A DNA stretch of 64,000 nt from Aurelia coerulea (GCA_039566865.1 CM076962.1:5574743-5638742); one strand, 5' to 3'. Counted from the first letter of the stretch, positions 23,480-35,366 are shown. A program made the numbers and translations. The notes: generated from the letters alone by a model not told the origin.

Positions 23480-24478
23480 GCGGTGGAAGGTAATGATTTG
23501 CAGGAAAGAACGGTATTTTATTACACAAACTGCATTTGGCTCAACGACTTTTGTCTAAGATTGTAGATTGCAATGATTCGACCAATTTTCCCGCTTTTCA
23601 AATGAATGACGAAAAGATTGAATCTACGGGCAACATGAAATACCTTGGGGTACAAATTGATCCGTTACTGAATTTGAAAGAGCAAATCAACATTGCTATC
23701 GGTAAGATTTCACGAGGAATAGGAGTGCTCAAGTATTCCAAGAAATATCTTTCGTTGGAAACCATCCAAAAGATGTATCATAGTATAGTAGATTCGCATT
23801 TTAGATATTGCTGCTCTGTTTGGGGATGTGCTGGTGATACCATACTAAGAAAATTGCAAAAGCTCCAAAATCGAGCAGCACGTGTCGTTACAAACAGTCC
23901 ATTCGATCAATCATCGTTGCCAATAATATCACAACTAGGGTGGTTAACAGTCAAAGAAATGATTGACTTTGAGACAGCTTGTATAGTTTATAATGCCTTG
24001 AATGGGCTTGCACCTCCCTACATGCAATTTATGTTTTACAAATTGCCGATTCTTGCAATCGGACTTTACGTAACACCAGTACTGACCCCCGGATTCCACT
24101 GTGTAAGTCCTCAAAATGGGCAGCGGAGCTTTTCGTATCGAGGGGTTACTGTTTGGAACAAGTTGAGCTATGAAGTCAAAACTGCTCCTTTCCTAGCTAC
24201 TTTCAAAACTTTCAAAACGAGGCTAAAAGCATTTTTGAATGGTGAAAGAGGCTGGTAATCTAATTCAACGTTCAGCACATACGTTTGATTTCTGAATCCC
24301 TTTCTTTTTATATATTTCTCTCTTTTATATAGGATCTTCAAGTTGGATTGTTTATATACATGTAATTAGGTTAGATATGTTTTTAAGCAGTGCACATTGA
24401 AAATCAGTTAATTATATTTACTGAATGTATTTAAACCTGTTAAAATAAATCAAAATCAAATGAAAATCAAATGAAAAA
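23480..24478 (+). pseudogene. LINE C-terminal fragment and tail
   Basis: An open frame to 24258 encodes MKYLGVQIDPLLNLKEQI, FRYCCSVWGCAGD, LQKLQNRAARVVTNSPFD and YNALNGLAPPYMQFMF, then a FSYRGVTVWNKL block, the same order as the LINE end at 3-745. The reading frame is intact over about 220 codons, making it younger than most LINE pieces here. Upstream of 23550 it degenerates. The 3' UTR ends in ATCAAATGAAA repeats at about 24450-24478. Confidence 0.85.
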
Positions 24479-25236
24479 TGTTTGGTTGGGGGGCCATAAT
24501 GGGGGGGGGGCTATCAATAATCCCTTATTGATATTGAAAAATCCAGTGTGAATTAAATTTTAAAACAAAACAGAAGCCAAAACAGGACAGAAATCAATTC
24601 CAAGGATGTCCGGCTGGGCATTAGAGTGCACATTTTACGAAATTGATAAGCCTATCAACAATTATTTATGTATTACTAATATGATTTCCAGAGGAAATTG
24701 AATGTAGAGACAAAACAGAAAAACAGAGATGGAAGTCATTGTCAAGAATTTTCTACTGGCCTTTGGTTGGCGTTCAAAGTTTCAAAAGTTAGTGGTTGGA
24801 TAACCATCATTGAGGTTGGTCCTTTAATATTCATTGAATACGTATTTCTGCTCCAATTCATCTGTAAAGCGAAAAAATCGTAATAATTGTCAGCATGATG
24901 AATTTTTACAATCTACTTTCATTGAAGCGTAAAATGTCAGGATGCTGTACAAGTCAATTAATCAAAGGACCTTATAAGTGACTCACGGGCTTAATGATTT
25001 TTATTGTGAAATTTTCCAAATTATACCATGAGAATGCTAAGGAAGATCAGTGCAATTTTATTGCACCTTCCTCGAAATATGAGTAAATATGCTGTAATGT
25101 TACGTTACAGAATGCAGTCTGAGGAAACAACCATCAAAAATTGGCGTGCAGGAAATGTTTAGTCTTTGCTTGAAGATTTATCAGTGGAGAACAAACAATC
25201 TAATTAAACATACAAGCAATCAAATTAATCACGAAA
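24479..25236. other. Intergenic, nothing recognised
   Basis: AT-rich with one G-run at about 24500. No supportable gene. Confidence 0.4.
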
Positions 25237-25238
25237 TA

Positions 25239-25845
25239 CACGTTTTTTTTATTATAAGAAACTTGGATCAGCACTTAGTACTAAAAGTTTCTTAATTTCG
25301 CATGAAAATGTCGGTGTTTTAGTAGTAAAAGTTTCTTAATTAGTTTCTTATTTTTTTGGGCCTAAAATTGCGGTATTGTTCGAAGTTGAGCCTTCTTCTC
25401 GAGAAAGGGCTTCCATTTTGCATTGACATTGTCATCAAGAAGAAGCCATGCACATCAAGGCAAAAATTTACCAATTTTGCAGTTAAAAGTCAAGAAAAGA
25501 CGAAGGCACCTTTGTTAGAGAGACATATAATAAGAGAGACATACAGATATAACGTTTTAGAGTTTCTTAAAGACAAATGACGGAGATATAAGGTGACTTA
25601 AATCAGGGGCCTGGGCAATCTAAATATAACCTATTGAATTCCATTGTATTTGATGATATTGAGAGATTAACAAATCAATTAAACAAATGAAAGCACTAAG
25701 CCATCTTTTGTTCTATTTTTAAACTAGGCGCTATATATCCGTCATTTGTCTTTAACTGTTCTTGAGCGTAGTACTAGAGTTTCTTAAATTTTTGGTCATC
25801 GTAGTACTAGTTTCTTATAAACCAGTTTCTTATAAAAAAAACGTG
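25239..25845. mobile_element. TA-target MITE, CACGTTTTTT/AAGAAACT family, with nested MITE
   Basis: The ends are CACGTTTTTTTTATTATAAG and its inverse, flanked by TA (25237-25238, 25846-25847). GTTTCTTA/TAAGAAAC units recur throughout. The inverted copy at 39488-39914 has a documented empty site, so the boundaries are secure. Excluding the 181-bp insert this copy is about 420 bp. A 74-codon ORF starting at 25356 is similar in both copies, but I see no domain. Confidence 0.9.
25571..25751. mobile_element. Nested TTAA MITE (181 bp)
   Basis: AGACAAATGACGG and CCGTCATTTGTCT ends are flanked by TTAA (25567-25570, 25752-25755). The sister MITE at 39488-39914 has a single TTAA and no insert at this point, an empty-site confirmation. 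Confidence 0.9.
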
Positions 25846-25847
25846 TA

Positions 25848-26730
25848 ATCCGTTTTCAGCATGATTAAACAGTGCTATTGTTAATAAGAAACTCTTTTCA
25901 AGAATTCAACTAAGAACTAAACCAGTAAGAACCTCGACTGAGAACTTGGATATTGCTCAAGAAACTTGTTTATTTTGTCTGAGAAGGTAATTCGCATACT
26001 GGCGCTGTATTCTGGTAAAACTCACGAAATGCTTGGGAAGTTACCTATCAATGAAGGATGCGGAGAAACTGCAAAAACCTTTGGTACCCATGATCTGCTA
26101 ATTTCAACTGTTTACTGAAAGCTAAAAGAGACTTTCAGTACTGGGTGGGAACATTTATTGGTTTCTTGAAAACTCTTCGATTGTTGTTCTACTTGACTGA
26201 TCAGCTGCCTAAAAGTTCTTAGAAAACTAACAATAATTTTGAAAAAATGCTAACAAAGAGCTTTTTGAAATAATTTTGATGGGAACGTCATTGAGCTAAT
26301 TACTGCACTCAAAGAGTTCATTTTGTTGGAGAAGTTTCCCTTAGCAACCAATCTCATTCTGTGAAATGATGCATCAACACAGGCGAGCAAGGTGGCTGCC
26401 ATGCCAGACACATTATATTTTCCAATCTCGGCCTGTTCTCAGCTGCAGTCCCTCTATTTTCCAGAAGTTTATTATTCACAATTTAGCGTAAACCTCAAGA
26501 TCAATGTGCTTTGCACAAGTCAACTTAGAGGTCTAGTCCGAACAAAACATTGAATTCAGACTATTGCTGAACAAATTAAAAGTCTAGGCCTACTTTTGAA
26601 GCAAAATCGGCTATGATTCAAATAAAATGCACAGAAAGTTAAAAAATGCAAGGCTTGAATTGAAAATTGATTTTAAGCAGCTACGAAAAAGTAAGTTGAT
26701 AAACTTCTTGATCAAAGATGAGAGACGTAC
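25848..26730. other. Intergenic with one small ORF in good start context
   Basis: Non-coding apart from an ATG at 26401 (context GGCTGCCATGCC) opening 50 codons to 26553. It could be a first exon or chance. Nothing else is recognised. Confidence 0.25.
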
Positions 26731-26957
26731 CTTTCTTTGCACGTTGAATCTGTTGAATGCAGTTTTTCATCCAGCAAATTGAGCGCGCAGGCTCCGCGAC
26801 CATGATTCGTTCTTTCCGTAGAGTGGCCGCGCGTGCTCAAACCGCTGGAGCGTTTGACCTTTGAGATGTCATACACCTCAGGAGGGCCTCCGCTTAACGA
26901 CAAGCTTTGACCTCGCGTTGTTGCAAGGCTTGATGTGGACTTCATCACGTCCTTCAC
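26731..26957 (-). CDS. Candidate first coding exon of an unknown host gene
   Basis: On the minus strand an ATG at 26957 opens 75 codons plus two bases, ending at a consensus donor: AAAG followed by GTACGT. The stretch is clearly richer in G+C and CpG than its surroundings, as first exons near promoters often are. The peptide begins MKDVMKSTSSLATTRGQSLS and is Ser/Thr/Arg/Gly-rich and hydrophilic. It has no transmembrane segment and no domain I know. It matches no repeat in the window. It cannot splice directly to 4337-4663 because the phases differ (2 against 0, and a stop would result), though intervening exons are possible. Confidence 0.4.
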
Positions 26958-27258
26958 CCCATGACATAAAAGATTTTGTAAACAGGAAAATGCCCACCAC
27001 CCCTATGACTTCACTGCCGTGAGTCAAAAAGGAAGCTCCGTGCTTGACAGGTTGTCAGATAACAAAGCTTTGTAATGCTGATACAGACCTCAAGCTGCCT
27101 CCCCTAAAACTAAAAGTGGTAATGGGCCTTTGCTTATAGAGGAGCAGGGAGCAAGATTATGAAATAAGCACTGATATCAACACAGCTTAATTAGCACTGA
27201 TAGCAACACAGCACAAAGTGCAAGTAAATTCTTCCATCTCTTTGATCGAAGACGGAAA

Positions 27259-27522
27259 ATGGTAAATCAGGACTCTCAAATTGCAGAGATTTTCAATCAG
27301 TATTTCGCAAACATCACAGATAGTTTAGGGATCTCTGTAAATGACTCACTTTTGCTACCAACAAGTGATATACTAGATCCAATTGACAAATCTGTTAATA
27401 AATACGAAGCTCATCCAAGTATTTGCAAAATTAAAAGTACTATTAAGTTTTCAGACCGATTTGAATTCAGAAAGGTCACCACCGAAGAGGTTGCTATAAA
27501 GATCAGACAACTTTTACTATAA
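27259..27522 (+). pseudogene. LINE linker fragment (between endonuclease and RT)
   Basis: It encodes IAEIFNQYFANITDSLGI and then YEAHPSICKIKSTIKF, which align by eye with the block at 8370-8560 of the LINE at 7945-10893. It ends in TTEEVAIKIRQL, where a 37-bp tandem duplication begins, and no RT follows. A short isolated piece. Confidence 0.8.
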
Positions 27523-27628
27523 AGAGGTTGCTATAAAGATCAGACAACTTTTACTATAAAGAGGTTGCTATAAAGATCAGACAACTTTTACTATAAAGGG
27601 GTTGCTATAAAGATCAGACAACTTTTAA
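27487..27628. repeat. 37-bp tandem repeat, ~3.8 copies
   Basis: Units start GAGGTTGCTATAAAGATCAG. The first overlaps the last LINE codons, so the array grew from LINE sequence by replication slippage or unequal exchange. The units are nearly identical, so the expansion is recent. Confidence 0.95.
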
Positions 27629-28494
27629 GCCAAATACAAGGATGTCATGGCCATGGGAAGTGAAGTCTCTTTCTTGCTAAAAAGTGCGCTGTCTGTCAAG
27701 AAACGAATACGTGGCAGTGGTAGAAACTACATGCATCTAAAAAAATAAGAAACACATTAAGAAACCTTTAGAACTAAAAAGCTGACATTTCCACTTGAAA
27801 AAAAGAAACTTTTAGTACAGTGGGCTTTTCCAAGTTTCTTATAAAGAAAAAACGTGTATCAGATCAGGCCGACTGAAGGATATGCAAGAAATCATGCTGA
27901 AGCTACTTTTTTGAACATGAGTGATATATCACTCCGTCGAAAATACCTACGAAATTTGAAAAGCAAGAGGGTGTGTAGGGAATTTTTACCAATTCCTTGA
28001 AATCAAAGCGTTTTTTCTGAATAGCACCAGATTTTACTGGAGTGTGATGCCTCTCGAATTTGCTTTTGTTGTCGCTGCTTTTCCAAATAAAAAAAAACCC
28101 TCAGCAGAGCTCAATTTACTTCAATTTCTTTTCTGAGCTCAGCAATTAACATGGACTTGCACAAGTCGTCTTGAAAGGGAAAGACAACGAATTAATGATT
28201 CTCCTTTAATTTTCTTTCAAGACAACTAAGGCAAGTCCCCAGCCCAGCATTTTTACAGTAATATTCATAAACGACTTAGGGGAATGAAAACCACAAATTG
28301 TAATAGACCTGCAGCTTCTTATAATATATTATAAGAATAATAAGTATTATAAAGAAAATTACAACGGCCTAAAAGCGCTAGTCCATAAAACAGTTCTAAA
28401 TTAAATTGCAACTTCAAAAAACCCTTTTATTTTGCGAAAAATGCATTCATTCAAAAGAAAACAGGCAACTCGTAATTTTAGTTTCAACTCGCAC
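27629..28494. other. Intergenic with decayed MITE pieces
   Basis: About 27740-27856 is a truncated relative of the CACGTTTTTT MITE family: AAGAAAC units and a right end AAAAAACGTG followed by TA. At 28153-28238 an 86-bp hairpin-like element with GGACTTGC...GCAAGTCC ends resembles the MITE at 39968-40080. No gene. Confidence 0.5.
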
Positions 28495-28625
28495 TTTTGA
28501 GTTTCCAACTCGCAACTCTCGTTCAACTCGCAACTCGCAAATTAAGTGTAACTGGCAACTCGCAACTCGCAACTCGCAAAATAAGTGTAACTCGCAACTT
28601 GCAACTGCAACTCGCAACTCGCACT
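28495..28625. repeat. CAACTCG heptamer minisatellite
   Basis: Degenerate tandem CAACTCG units, with a longer unit that includes CAAAATAAGTGTAACTCG recurring two to three times. Confidence 0.85.
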
Positions 28626-28649
28626 TTACCATATCACGTCAAATGACTG

Positions 28650-28815
28650 ATTTTTTTAAAACTAGAGAATTTTATCTCCGCACTTCACCTTATTATAGTC
28701 TTTTTTATAGCTATAAGAATACCATAAATTTTGTCCAGCCTCGATATTCTTGAGAAATTTTCGTTGTGAGTCTGAATGTATTCTTAACGTATTCTTATTC
28801 TTTTCAAATCTGACA
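28650..28815. mobile_element. Truncated AAGAATATT-family MITE
   Basis: It matches the inverted right half of the MITEs at 55146-55511 and 55534-55892 (GTATTCTTA, CAGCCTCGATATTCTT, CAAATCTGA motifs). Only one end is present. Confidence 0.6.
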
Positions 28816-28950
28816 TGAAAATAGCCGCCCTCGAATAGAAACCATGCTTTTTGAAAAGACGAGATATATCAGTCATGCGATTCTCTGAGCATCGCAAAAC
28901 TGGCAACGGCTGAAAAAAGAGACACAAGCAAAGACATAGGAACCAGGAGG

Positions 28951-31315
28951 CACCACAGTAAGGATAATACCCCACCACAGTAAGGATAATACGCCGCCAC
29001 GGGTATGGCATATCCACCACAGTAAGGATAATACACCACCACAGTAAGGATAATATACCGCCCCGGTAGGGCATATCCACCACAGTAAGGATAATACCCC
29101 ACCACAGTAAGGATAATATACCGCCCCTGTATGGCGTGGATAATACCCCACCACAGTAAGGATAATACACCACCACAGTAAGGATAATATACCGCCCCGG
29201 TAGGGCATATCCACCACAGTAAGGATAATAACCCACCACAGTAAGGATAATATACCGCCCCTGTATGGCGTATCCACCACAGTAAGGATAATACCCCACC
29301 ACAGTAAGGATAATACGCCGCCACGGGTATGGCATATCCACCACAGTAAGGATAATACACCACCACAGTAAGGATAATATACCGCCCCGGTAGGGCATAT
29401 CCACCACAGTAAGGATAATACCCCACCACAGTAAGGATAATATACCGCCCCTGTATGGCGTGGATAATACCCCACCACAGTAAGGATAATACGCCGCCAC
29501 GGTATGGCATATCCACCACAGTAAGGATAATACACCACCACAGTAAGGATAATATACCGCCCCGGTAGGGCATATCCACCACAGTAAGGCTAATACCCCA
29601 CCACAGTAAGGATAATATGCCGCCCCGGTATGGCATATCCACCACAGTAAGGCTAATACCCCACCACAGTAAGGATGATATACCGCCCCGGTAAGGCGTA
29701 TCCACCACAGTAAGGATAATACCCCACCACAGTAAGGATAATATACCGCCACGGTATGGCATATCCACCACAGTAAGGATAATACACCACCACAGTAAGG
29801 ATAATATACCGCCCCGGTAGGGCATATCCACCACAGTAAGGATAATAACCCACCACAGTAAGGATAATATACCGCCCCTGTATGGCGTATCCACCACAGT
29901 AAGGATAATATACCGCCCCGGTATGGCATATCCACCACAGTAAGGATAATACCCCACCACAGTAAGGATAATATACCGCCCCAGTATGGCGTATCCACCA
30001 CAGTAAGGATAATATACCGCCCCTGTATGGCATATCCACCACAGTAAGGATAATAACCCACCACAGTAAGGATAATATACCGCCCCTGTATGGCGTATCC
30101 ACCACAGTAAGGATAATATACCGCCCCGGTAGGGCATATCCACCACAGTAAGGATAATAACCCACCACAGTAAGGATAATATACCGCCCCTGTATGGCGT
30201 ATCCACCACAGTAAGGATAATATACCGCCCCGGTAGGGCATATCCACCACAGTAAGGATAATAACCCACCACAGTAAGGATAATATACCGCCCCTGTATG
30301 GCGTATCCACCACAGTAAGGATAATACCCCACCACAGTAAGGATAATATACCGCCCCTGTATGGCGTATCCACCACAGTAAGGATAATATACCGCCCCTG
30401 TATGGCATATCCACCACAGTAAGGATAATAACCCACCACAGTAAGGATAATATACCGCCCCTGTATGGCGTATCCACCACAGTAAGGATATCCACCACAG
30501 TAAGGATAATATACCGCCCCGGTAGGGCATATCCACCACAGTAAGGATAATAACCCACCACAGTAAGGATAATATACCGCCCCTGTATGGCGTATCCACC
30601 ACAGTAAGGATAATACCCCACCACAGTAAGGATAATATACCGCCCCGGTCTGGCGTATCCACCACAGTAAGGATAATATACCGCCCCTGTATGGCATATC
30701 CACCACAGTAAGGATAATAACCCACCACAGTAAGGATAATATACCGCCCCTGTATGGCGTATCCACCACAGTAAGGATAATATACCGCCCCGGTAGGGCA
30801 TATCCACCACAGTAAGGATAATACCCCACCACAGTAAGGATAATATACCGCCCCTGTATGGCGTATCCACCACAGTAAGGATAATATACCGCCCCGGTAT
30901 GGCATATCCACCACAGTAAGGATAATACCCCACCACAGTAAGGATAATATACCGCCCCTGTATGGCGTATCCACCACAGTAAGGATAATACCCCACCACA
31001 GTAAGGATAATACGCCACCACGGTATGGCATATCCATCACAGTAAGGATAATACACAACCACAGTAAGGATAATATACCGCCCCGGTAGGGCATATCCAC
31101 CACAGTAAGGATAATACCCCACCACAGTAAGGATGATATACCGCCCCGGTATGGCGTATCCACCACAGTAAGGATAATACCCCACCACAGTAAGGATAAT
31201 ATACCGCCCAAGTATGGCGTATCCACCACAGTAAGGATAATATACCGCCCCGGTATGGCGTATCCACCACAGTAAGGATAATATACCGCCCCTGTATGGC
31301 GTATCCACCACAGTA
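28951..31315. repeat. 2.4-kb satellite of 22- and 41-bp units sharing CCACAGTAAGGATAATA
   Basis: Every unit starts ACCACAGTAAGGATAATA and continues either as a short form (22 bp, ending CCCC) or a long form (41 bp, ending in CGCCCC, then TGTATGGCGTATCC with variants). By length there are about 75 units. One short plus one long unit is 63 bp, and longer ordered strings recur, so there is higher-order structure. The minus-strand consensus contains no TAA, TAG or TGA in any phase, which leaves 552, 745 and 864 codons open in the three minus frames. Those ORFs are products of composition, not evidence of a protein. Confidence 0.97.
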
Positions 31316-31555
31316 GTGCGTATAGGTTCGCTAGCGTGTATACGTCTGATTCTGTGATCTTTGTTTGATTGATCTTAATTTCCATAGGTTTGGATCCCGA
31401 AGTTCTCTGGTGTGTACCATAAAGGACACACTCGGTCTTTATTTTGGACAAACCAGTTAGCAATCCGTTCTAGATCACTATTCAATTTTTCTTCGATAAC
31501 ATCACATGTTTTACCAGCAACGTACAAAACAAAATCATCAGCATAGAGGATCAAA
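31316..31555 (-). pseudogene. LINE RT fragment with YADD motif
   Basis: Minus strand: LILYADDFVLYVAGKTCDVI and NSDLERIANWFVQNKD, the RT catalytic YADD block and the segment after it. The frame runs into the satellite. Cut on its upstream side by the MITE at 31556-32001. Confidence 0.75.
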
Positions 31556-32001
31556 CCCAGGGGGGGTACTCGGGTATATTTAGGATAGGGGTGCTCAGGC
31601 TTGGGTACAACGCATCAACCCAAAAAAGTAATTTCTAGCATGAAAATAGACCGAAAAAAATAAGTTTTCCGACCTGACATATCCAGAAGTTATGAAGTCA
31701 GTATCTTAAATCTGCATAAAAGAGCCCTAACTGATTAGATTTCTCATAATGTGTTTGGATATTTTTGTTTTTTTATTTTAGTACTTTTACTTGACTCTAA
31801 TTTTGTTTGTAAATTATATTTTTCCCAAATTTTTTACTTTTACTAATATTTGAGACCCAAAAAAGTAAGCCAGAATGCCTTGAACCCAAAAAAATAACTG
31901 TACAAATCATTGACCCAAAAAATAATCCTGGCCTAAATTTTAGACCCAAAAAAGTGACCTGAGCATCCCTATCCTGAATATACCAGAGTACCCCCCCTTG
32001 G
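31556..32001. mobile_element. hAT-type MITE with GGGGTACTC ends and 8-bp duplication (family C)
   Basis: It starts CCCAGGGGGGGTACTC and ends GAGTACCCCCCCTTGG; GGATCAAA flanks both sides (31548-31555, 32002-32009). The termini resemble the copies at 8751 and 21037, but the interior differs (GGACCCAAAAAAGTNA-type units), so it is a related subfamily using the same ends. Confidence 0.85.
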
Positions 32002-33104
32002 GGATCAAATCACAATGTCTTAAATTTTGATAGAATAAATCATATCCACGAAAGAGCATTGCGTTCTGTGTACAAAGACCATCAAAGAGATGTTGAGTCT
32101 TTTCTCGAGCAAAGGAATTTGGTATCCATCCACGTAAGGAATCTACATAGTTGCTTATGACAGAAGTTTATAAAGCAAAGTTTGGCCTAAATCCACCTTT
32201 CATGAAGGATATTTTCAGTACTTAAGGTAACTCTGCTTTCCGCTCTAGTGCACAGCGAAATGCCGTTTCGCAAAACCACTCTCCTCAGAAAACAGTTAAT
32301 TTCTCCAATATTATTCGGCCTATCGAAAAGCAGTAAAAAGGATGTTGTTCTGTTTAATCTGGGCAAATGAAAAATGTATAAATCGCAATGTTTCGCAAAT
32401 CCTAGTTCAAATCTTTTTGCTAATTTCAGAAAAGTGGATTTATCTCCAAAACTACTCGAAAAATGTTCGATTTTTTTTCGTTCCATCTTTAGCTAGGTTG
32501 TTGATCTACAACTTTGCCAAGTCTGATTGAAAAAGCTAGGCTAGATTTCCTGCAATCGAATTTCGTATTTCTGTTCACTTTTCGACTGCGAAATGCAGGG
32601 CATTTTTTAACATACTCAGTGGTGGGGGAATTGCCCCACCAGGCCCTATGACTTCCCCCACCACTGACAAGAAAAATGCTATTTTTACCCCAAATGCCTA
32701 GGCCACTGTGGGGCCCTTTCCAAAGAACGAACATAATGCAAATGTGATTAAATGGGCTGGCAAATAGAAACAGAATATTCCCTTTTCTATCATCATATGA
32801 TGTTTTAGTGAAATGGTTCCACTACTAAGCCTGGAACCCTAAAGACTCAATCCTAAACGTTAAGTCGGTATCAAAACAGCGTGATCATGTCATAAAACAT
32901 TTTACAAAATGTAATAAATTGCAAACAACGCAAAGATTCAAGGCAAAGATTTAAAGTCCTCATCCTGAAGCTAACTTGCTAATTTCGTTTAGCTAATGCG
33001 TGGGGGGGGGGCAAATCTTCCATTTTAGCACTAGCAAGCATGATATTGGGAGATGCATTCAAAGCCAAAGTAAAGGATCTTTTCTTCAAAAATTTTCCTC
33101 GTGC

Positions 33105-34011
33105 GTTTTTTTTTTTATATACCATCTAAAAATTTACATAACAAATTACTACCTACATTACTTAACCTACTTTACAATACTACGAGTACGATACCAAGAG
33201 GAGCAAATAAAATGTCAACCCCGAGGCCTTAAAAAAGAATTGAAAAAGTACATTTGTGTAAATTAGACTTAACTAGGAACAAAGCAAAAAAGAAAACAAA
33301 AAAGAAAAAACAAACAAACAAAAGACAAAAGACAACAAAAAATAATAATAATTTTGCAAGGAAACGAGCGTACTTGGTTGTGTGGCTTATGACAAGGTTT
33401 AAAATGAGCTCAATCTAATCGACCAGTTTCTTGGATAAATTTTAATGTTAGCTCGAGTATGTTCCTGTTAACATCATTGGGGAAGTTTTTATCACCATAC
33501 AATAGGAGCTGCGTTAGGATCTCATTTGAGGGACTAGCATATCCAAGTGGTCGTAATAATGGAAGTATTCCAGCAAGAAGGTTTTGTCGTTGGAGCCCAA
33601 AGGAAGGGCAAAGCAACAAGAAGTGTTCCGTATCCTCTACACCATCGTTCGTCGGGCACATTGGGTTTACAGCATCCTTAAAATTATGCCTGAATTTGTG
33701 AAAGTTCAATTTGCTGAGACCCACTCTAAGTTGGGTAAGCTGGGATAAACCTAATGGGTCGTGAATCCCAAAGACCGATTTCGCAGGGGGGCGGTTAACT
33801 GACAGAAGTTTTTTCTTAAAAACAGCGACAGATGGTGCTAGTCTCAGTTCTGGTTCAAGATCATTCCATTCAGACAAACAGTGAGGGAAAAAGCTAGATT
33901 TGAATTTTTCTGTTCTTGCCCTTATTCGCCCAATGACATCCTGATTGCGAAGAGAGTAATGCGACTGCTGAAGTGGGGGGATTGGGTCCGTCATATATGA
34001 AGTCCGTCACA
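33105..34011 (-). pseudogene. 5'-truncated LINE with zinc-binding C-terminal tail
   Basis: A minus-strand open frame (33410-33994, 194 codons) encodes SEWNDLEPELRLAPSVAVFK, PPAKSVFGIHDPLGLSQLTQ, LRVGLSKLNFHKFRHNF and then CPTNDGVEDTEHFLLLCPSF. The last piece contains a Cys/His motif common after the RT in some cnidarian LINEs. The 3' side carries a T-run (poly-A on the minus strand) near 33106-33117. TCCTCGTGC at 33096-33104 and 34012-34020 is a 9-bp target duplication. It is inserted in a tandem unit of the hAT-type element; the intact unit near 34140 shows the undisturbed sequence. The coding part is unbroken, so the insertion is fairly young. Confidence 0.88.
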
Positions 34012-34020
34012 TCCTCGTGC

Positions 34021-34265
34021 TCTGATTCATAGGGTAACTGTCACAAAACTATCAAAGTTTTCTTGTCGCTAATGGCAAGCATGATATACTGGGAGATGCA
34101 TTCTAAGCCAAAGTAAAGGAGCTTTCTTTAAAAATTTTCCTCCTGCACTGATTCATAGGGTAACTGTCACAAAAATAACAAAGTTTTCTTGTCGCTTGTG
34201 GCAGGCATGATATTCGGAGATGCATTCTAAGCCAAAGTAAAGGGCGTAGCCCCAAAAATTGTCCT
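34021..34265. repeat. ~127-bp tandem units inside the hAT-type element
   Basis: TGATTCATAGGGTAACTGTC recurs at about 34023 and 34151, each followed by the same CATGATAT and GGAGATGCATTC blocks. A further partial unit lies on the other side of the LINE at about 33037-33104. Confidence 0.85.
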
Positions 34266-35366
34266 GGGGGCTTCGCCCCCAGACCCCCTCATTCCAATAC
34301 CCCCCACTTAAGTTACCCTCACCACGCCGCTGAGCTAATGTCCTTGGTGAGAACACACCTTAACGAAAAAAATGCCTTCAAGATACATGTTTGAAAACAA
34401 CCCAACTCGCCCTTGCAACAATACTTGGATTTTTTAGCGTATATCAACATCTAAAGCACCTGTCTATATATAAACCCTGTACAATTTCTGGTGGTGAGCG
34501 TGGGCCCTTTTGAAAAATGCCCCACCACTCAAAAATCCTTAAAAAATGCCCTGGCGAAATGGAGAAACCTTGGTCAACAGATTACCATGCTATGAAGCAC
34601 ACGCTTGCAAACGCTCAGGCTTGAAATAACTTTCAGAAGTTTTTCCATTGGCAAACAAATGAACGTCATCTTTTGGGAATACCAAACGCAGGTCTCAAAA
34701 GACATCCTTAGTGCGCTTGTAAAAGTATCATTTGCATCTATTGATTAAAAATTACTGATTTTTACCAGCAACTTCACGAAACCATGCTTTGGGTGTCTTT
34801 CGAGACTTTCGTAAGCATTCACATGAGCATAGATCTTAGATCAGGAACTAATTTTGTTGCAAGAACATTCTACGGGCGTTCAAATCGTTCTGCATGGGCT
34901 AAACTGTTGACCAACGCTTTTCCCCTTCGATGTTGAAGAGTAAACAGAAATGTAAAATTCGATTGCAGGAAATCTAGCCTAGCTTTTTCAATCAGACTTG
35001 GCAAAGTTGTAGATCAACTACTTAGCTAAAGATGGAGCGAAAAAAAATCGAAACTTTTTCGAGTAGTTTTGGAGGTAAATCCACTTTTCTGAAATCAGCA
35101 AAAAGATTTGAGCAAGGATTTGCGATGCCAGGGTTGACGGAAACATTGCGATTTATACATCATTCAATTGCCCAGATTATACAGAACAACATCCTTTTTA
35201 CCGCTTTTCGATAGACCGAATAATATTGGAGAAATTAACTGTTTTCTGGGGAGAGTGGTTTTGCTAAACGGCATCTCGCTGTGCACTAGAGCGGAAAGCA
35301 GAGTTACCTTAAGCGGAATATTGGTTACAATATAAGACATGGTAACGACTCACGGCTTCCAAAAGT

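Larger units (their letters stand above)
32596..34553. mobile_element. Non-autonomous hAT-type element (1.96 kb)
   Basis: A perfect 15-bp terminal repeat CAGGGCATTTTTTAA is followed on both sides by GAGTGGTGGGG-like sequence. GCGAAATG flanks it exactly at 32588-32595 and 34554-34561. The empty site is preserved in the other foldback copy (17014-17021). The interior has no transposase, only tandem ~127-bp units and a LINE insertion. Confidence 0.95.
32226..35308. mobile_element. TTAA foldback element, second copy, split by a hAT-type element
   Basis: Ends GGTAACTCTGCTTTCCGCTC and its inverse lie at TTAA sites 32222-32225 and 35309-35312. Apart from the insert at 32596-34553 it is the inverse of 16266-17399 along its whole length. 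It sits in the LINE C-terminal coding region just after the FMKDIF block. Confidence 0.92.

Noticed and set aside
28951..31315. CRISPR-like array
   Set aside because: The units are tandem without unique spacers, and the context is a eukaryotic satellite.
28784..31463. Minus-strand ORFs of up to 864 codons in the satellite
   Set aside because: All three frames are open because the repeat unit lacks stop triplets. The peptides are the same 13-21-residue repeat in three frames, so ORF length says nothing about coding.
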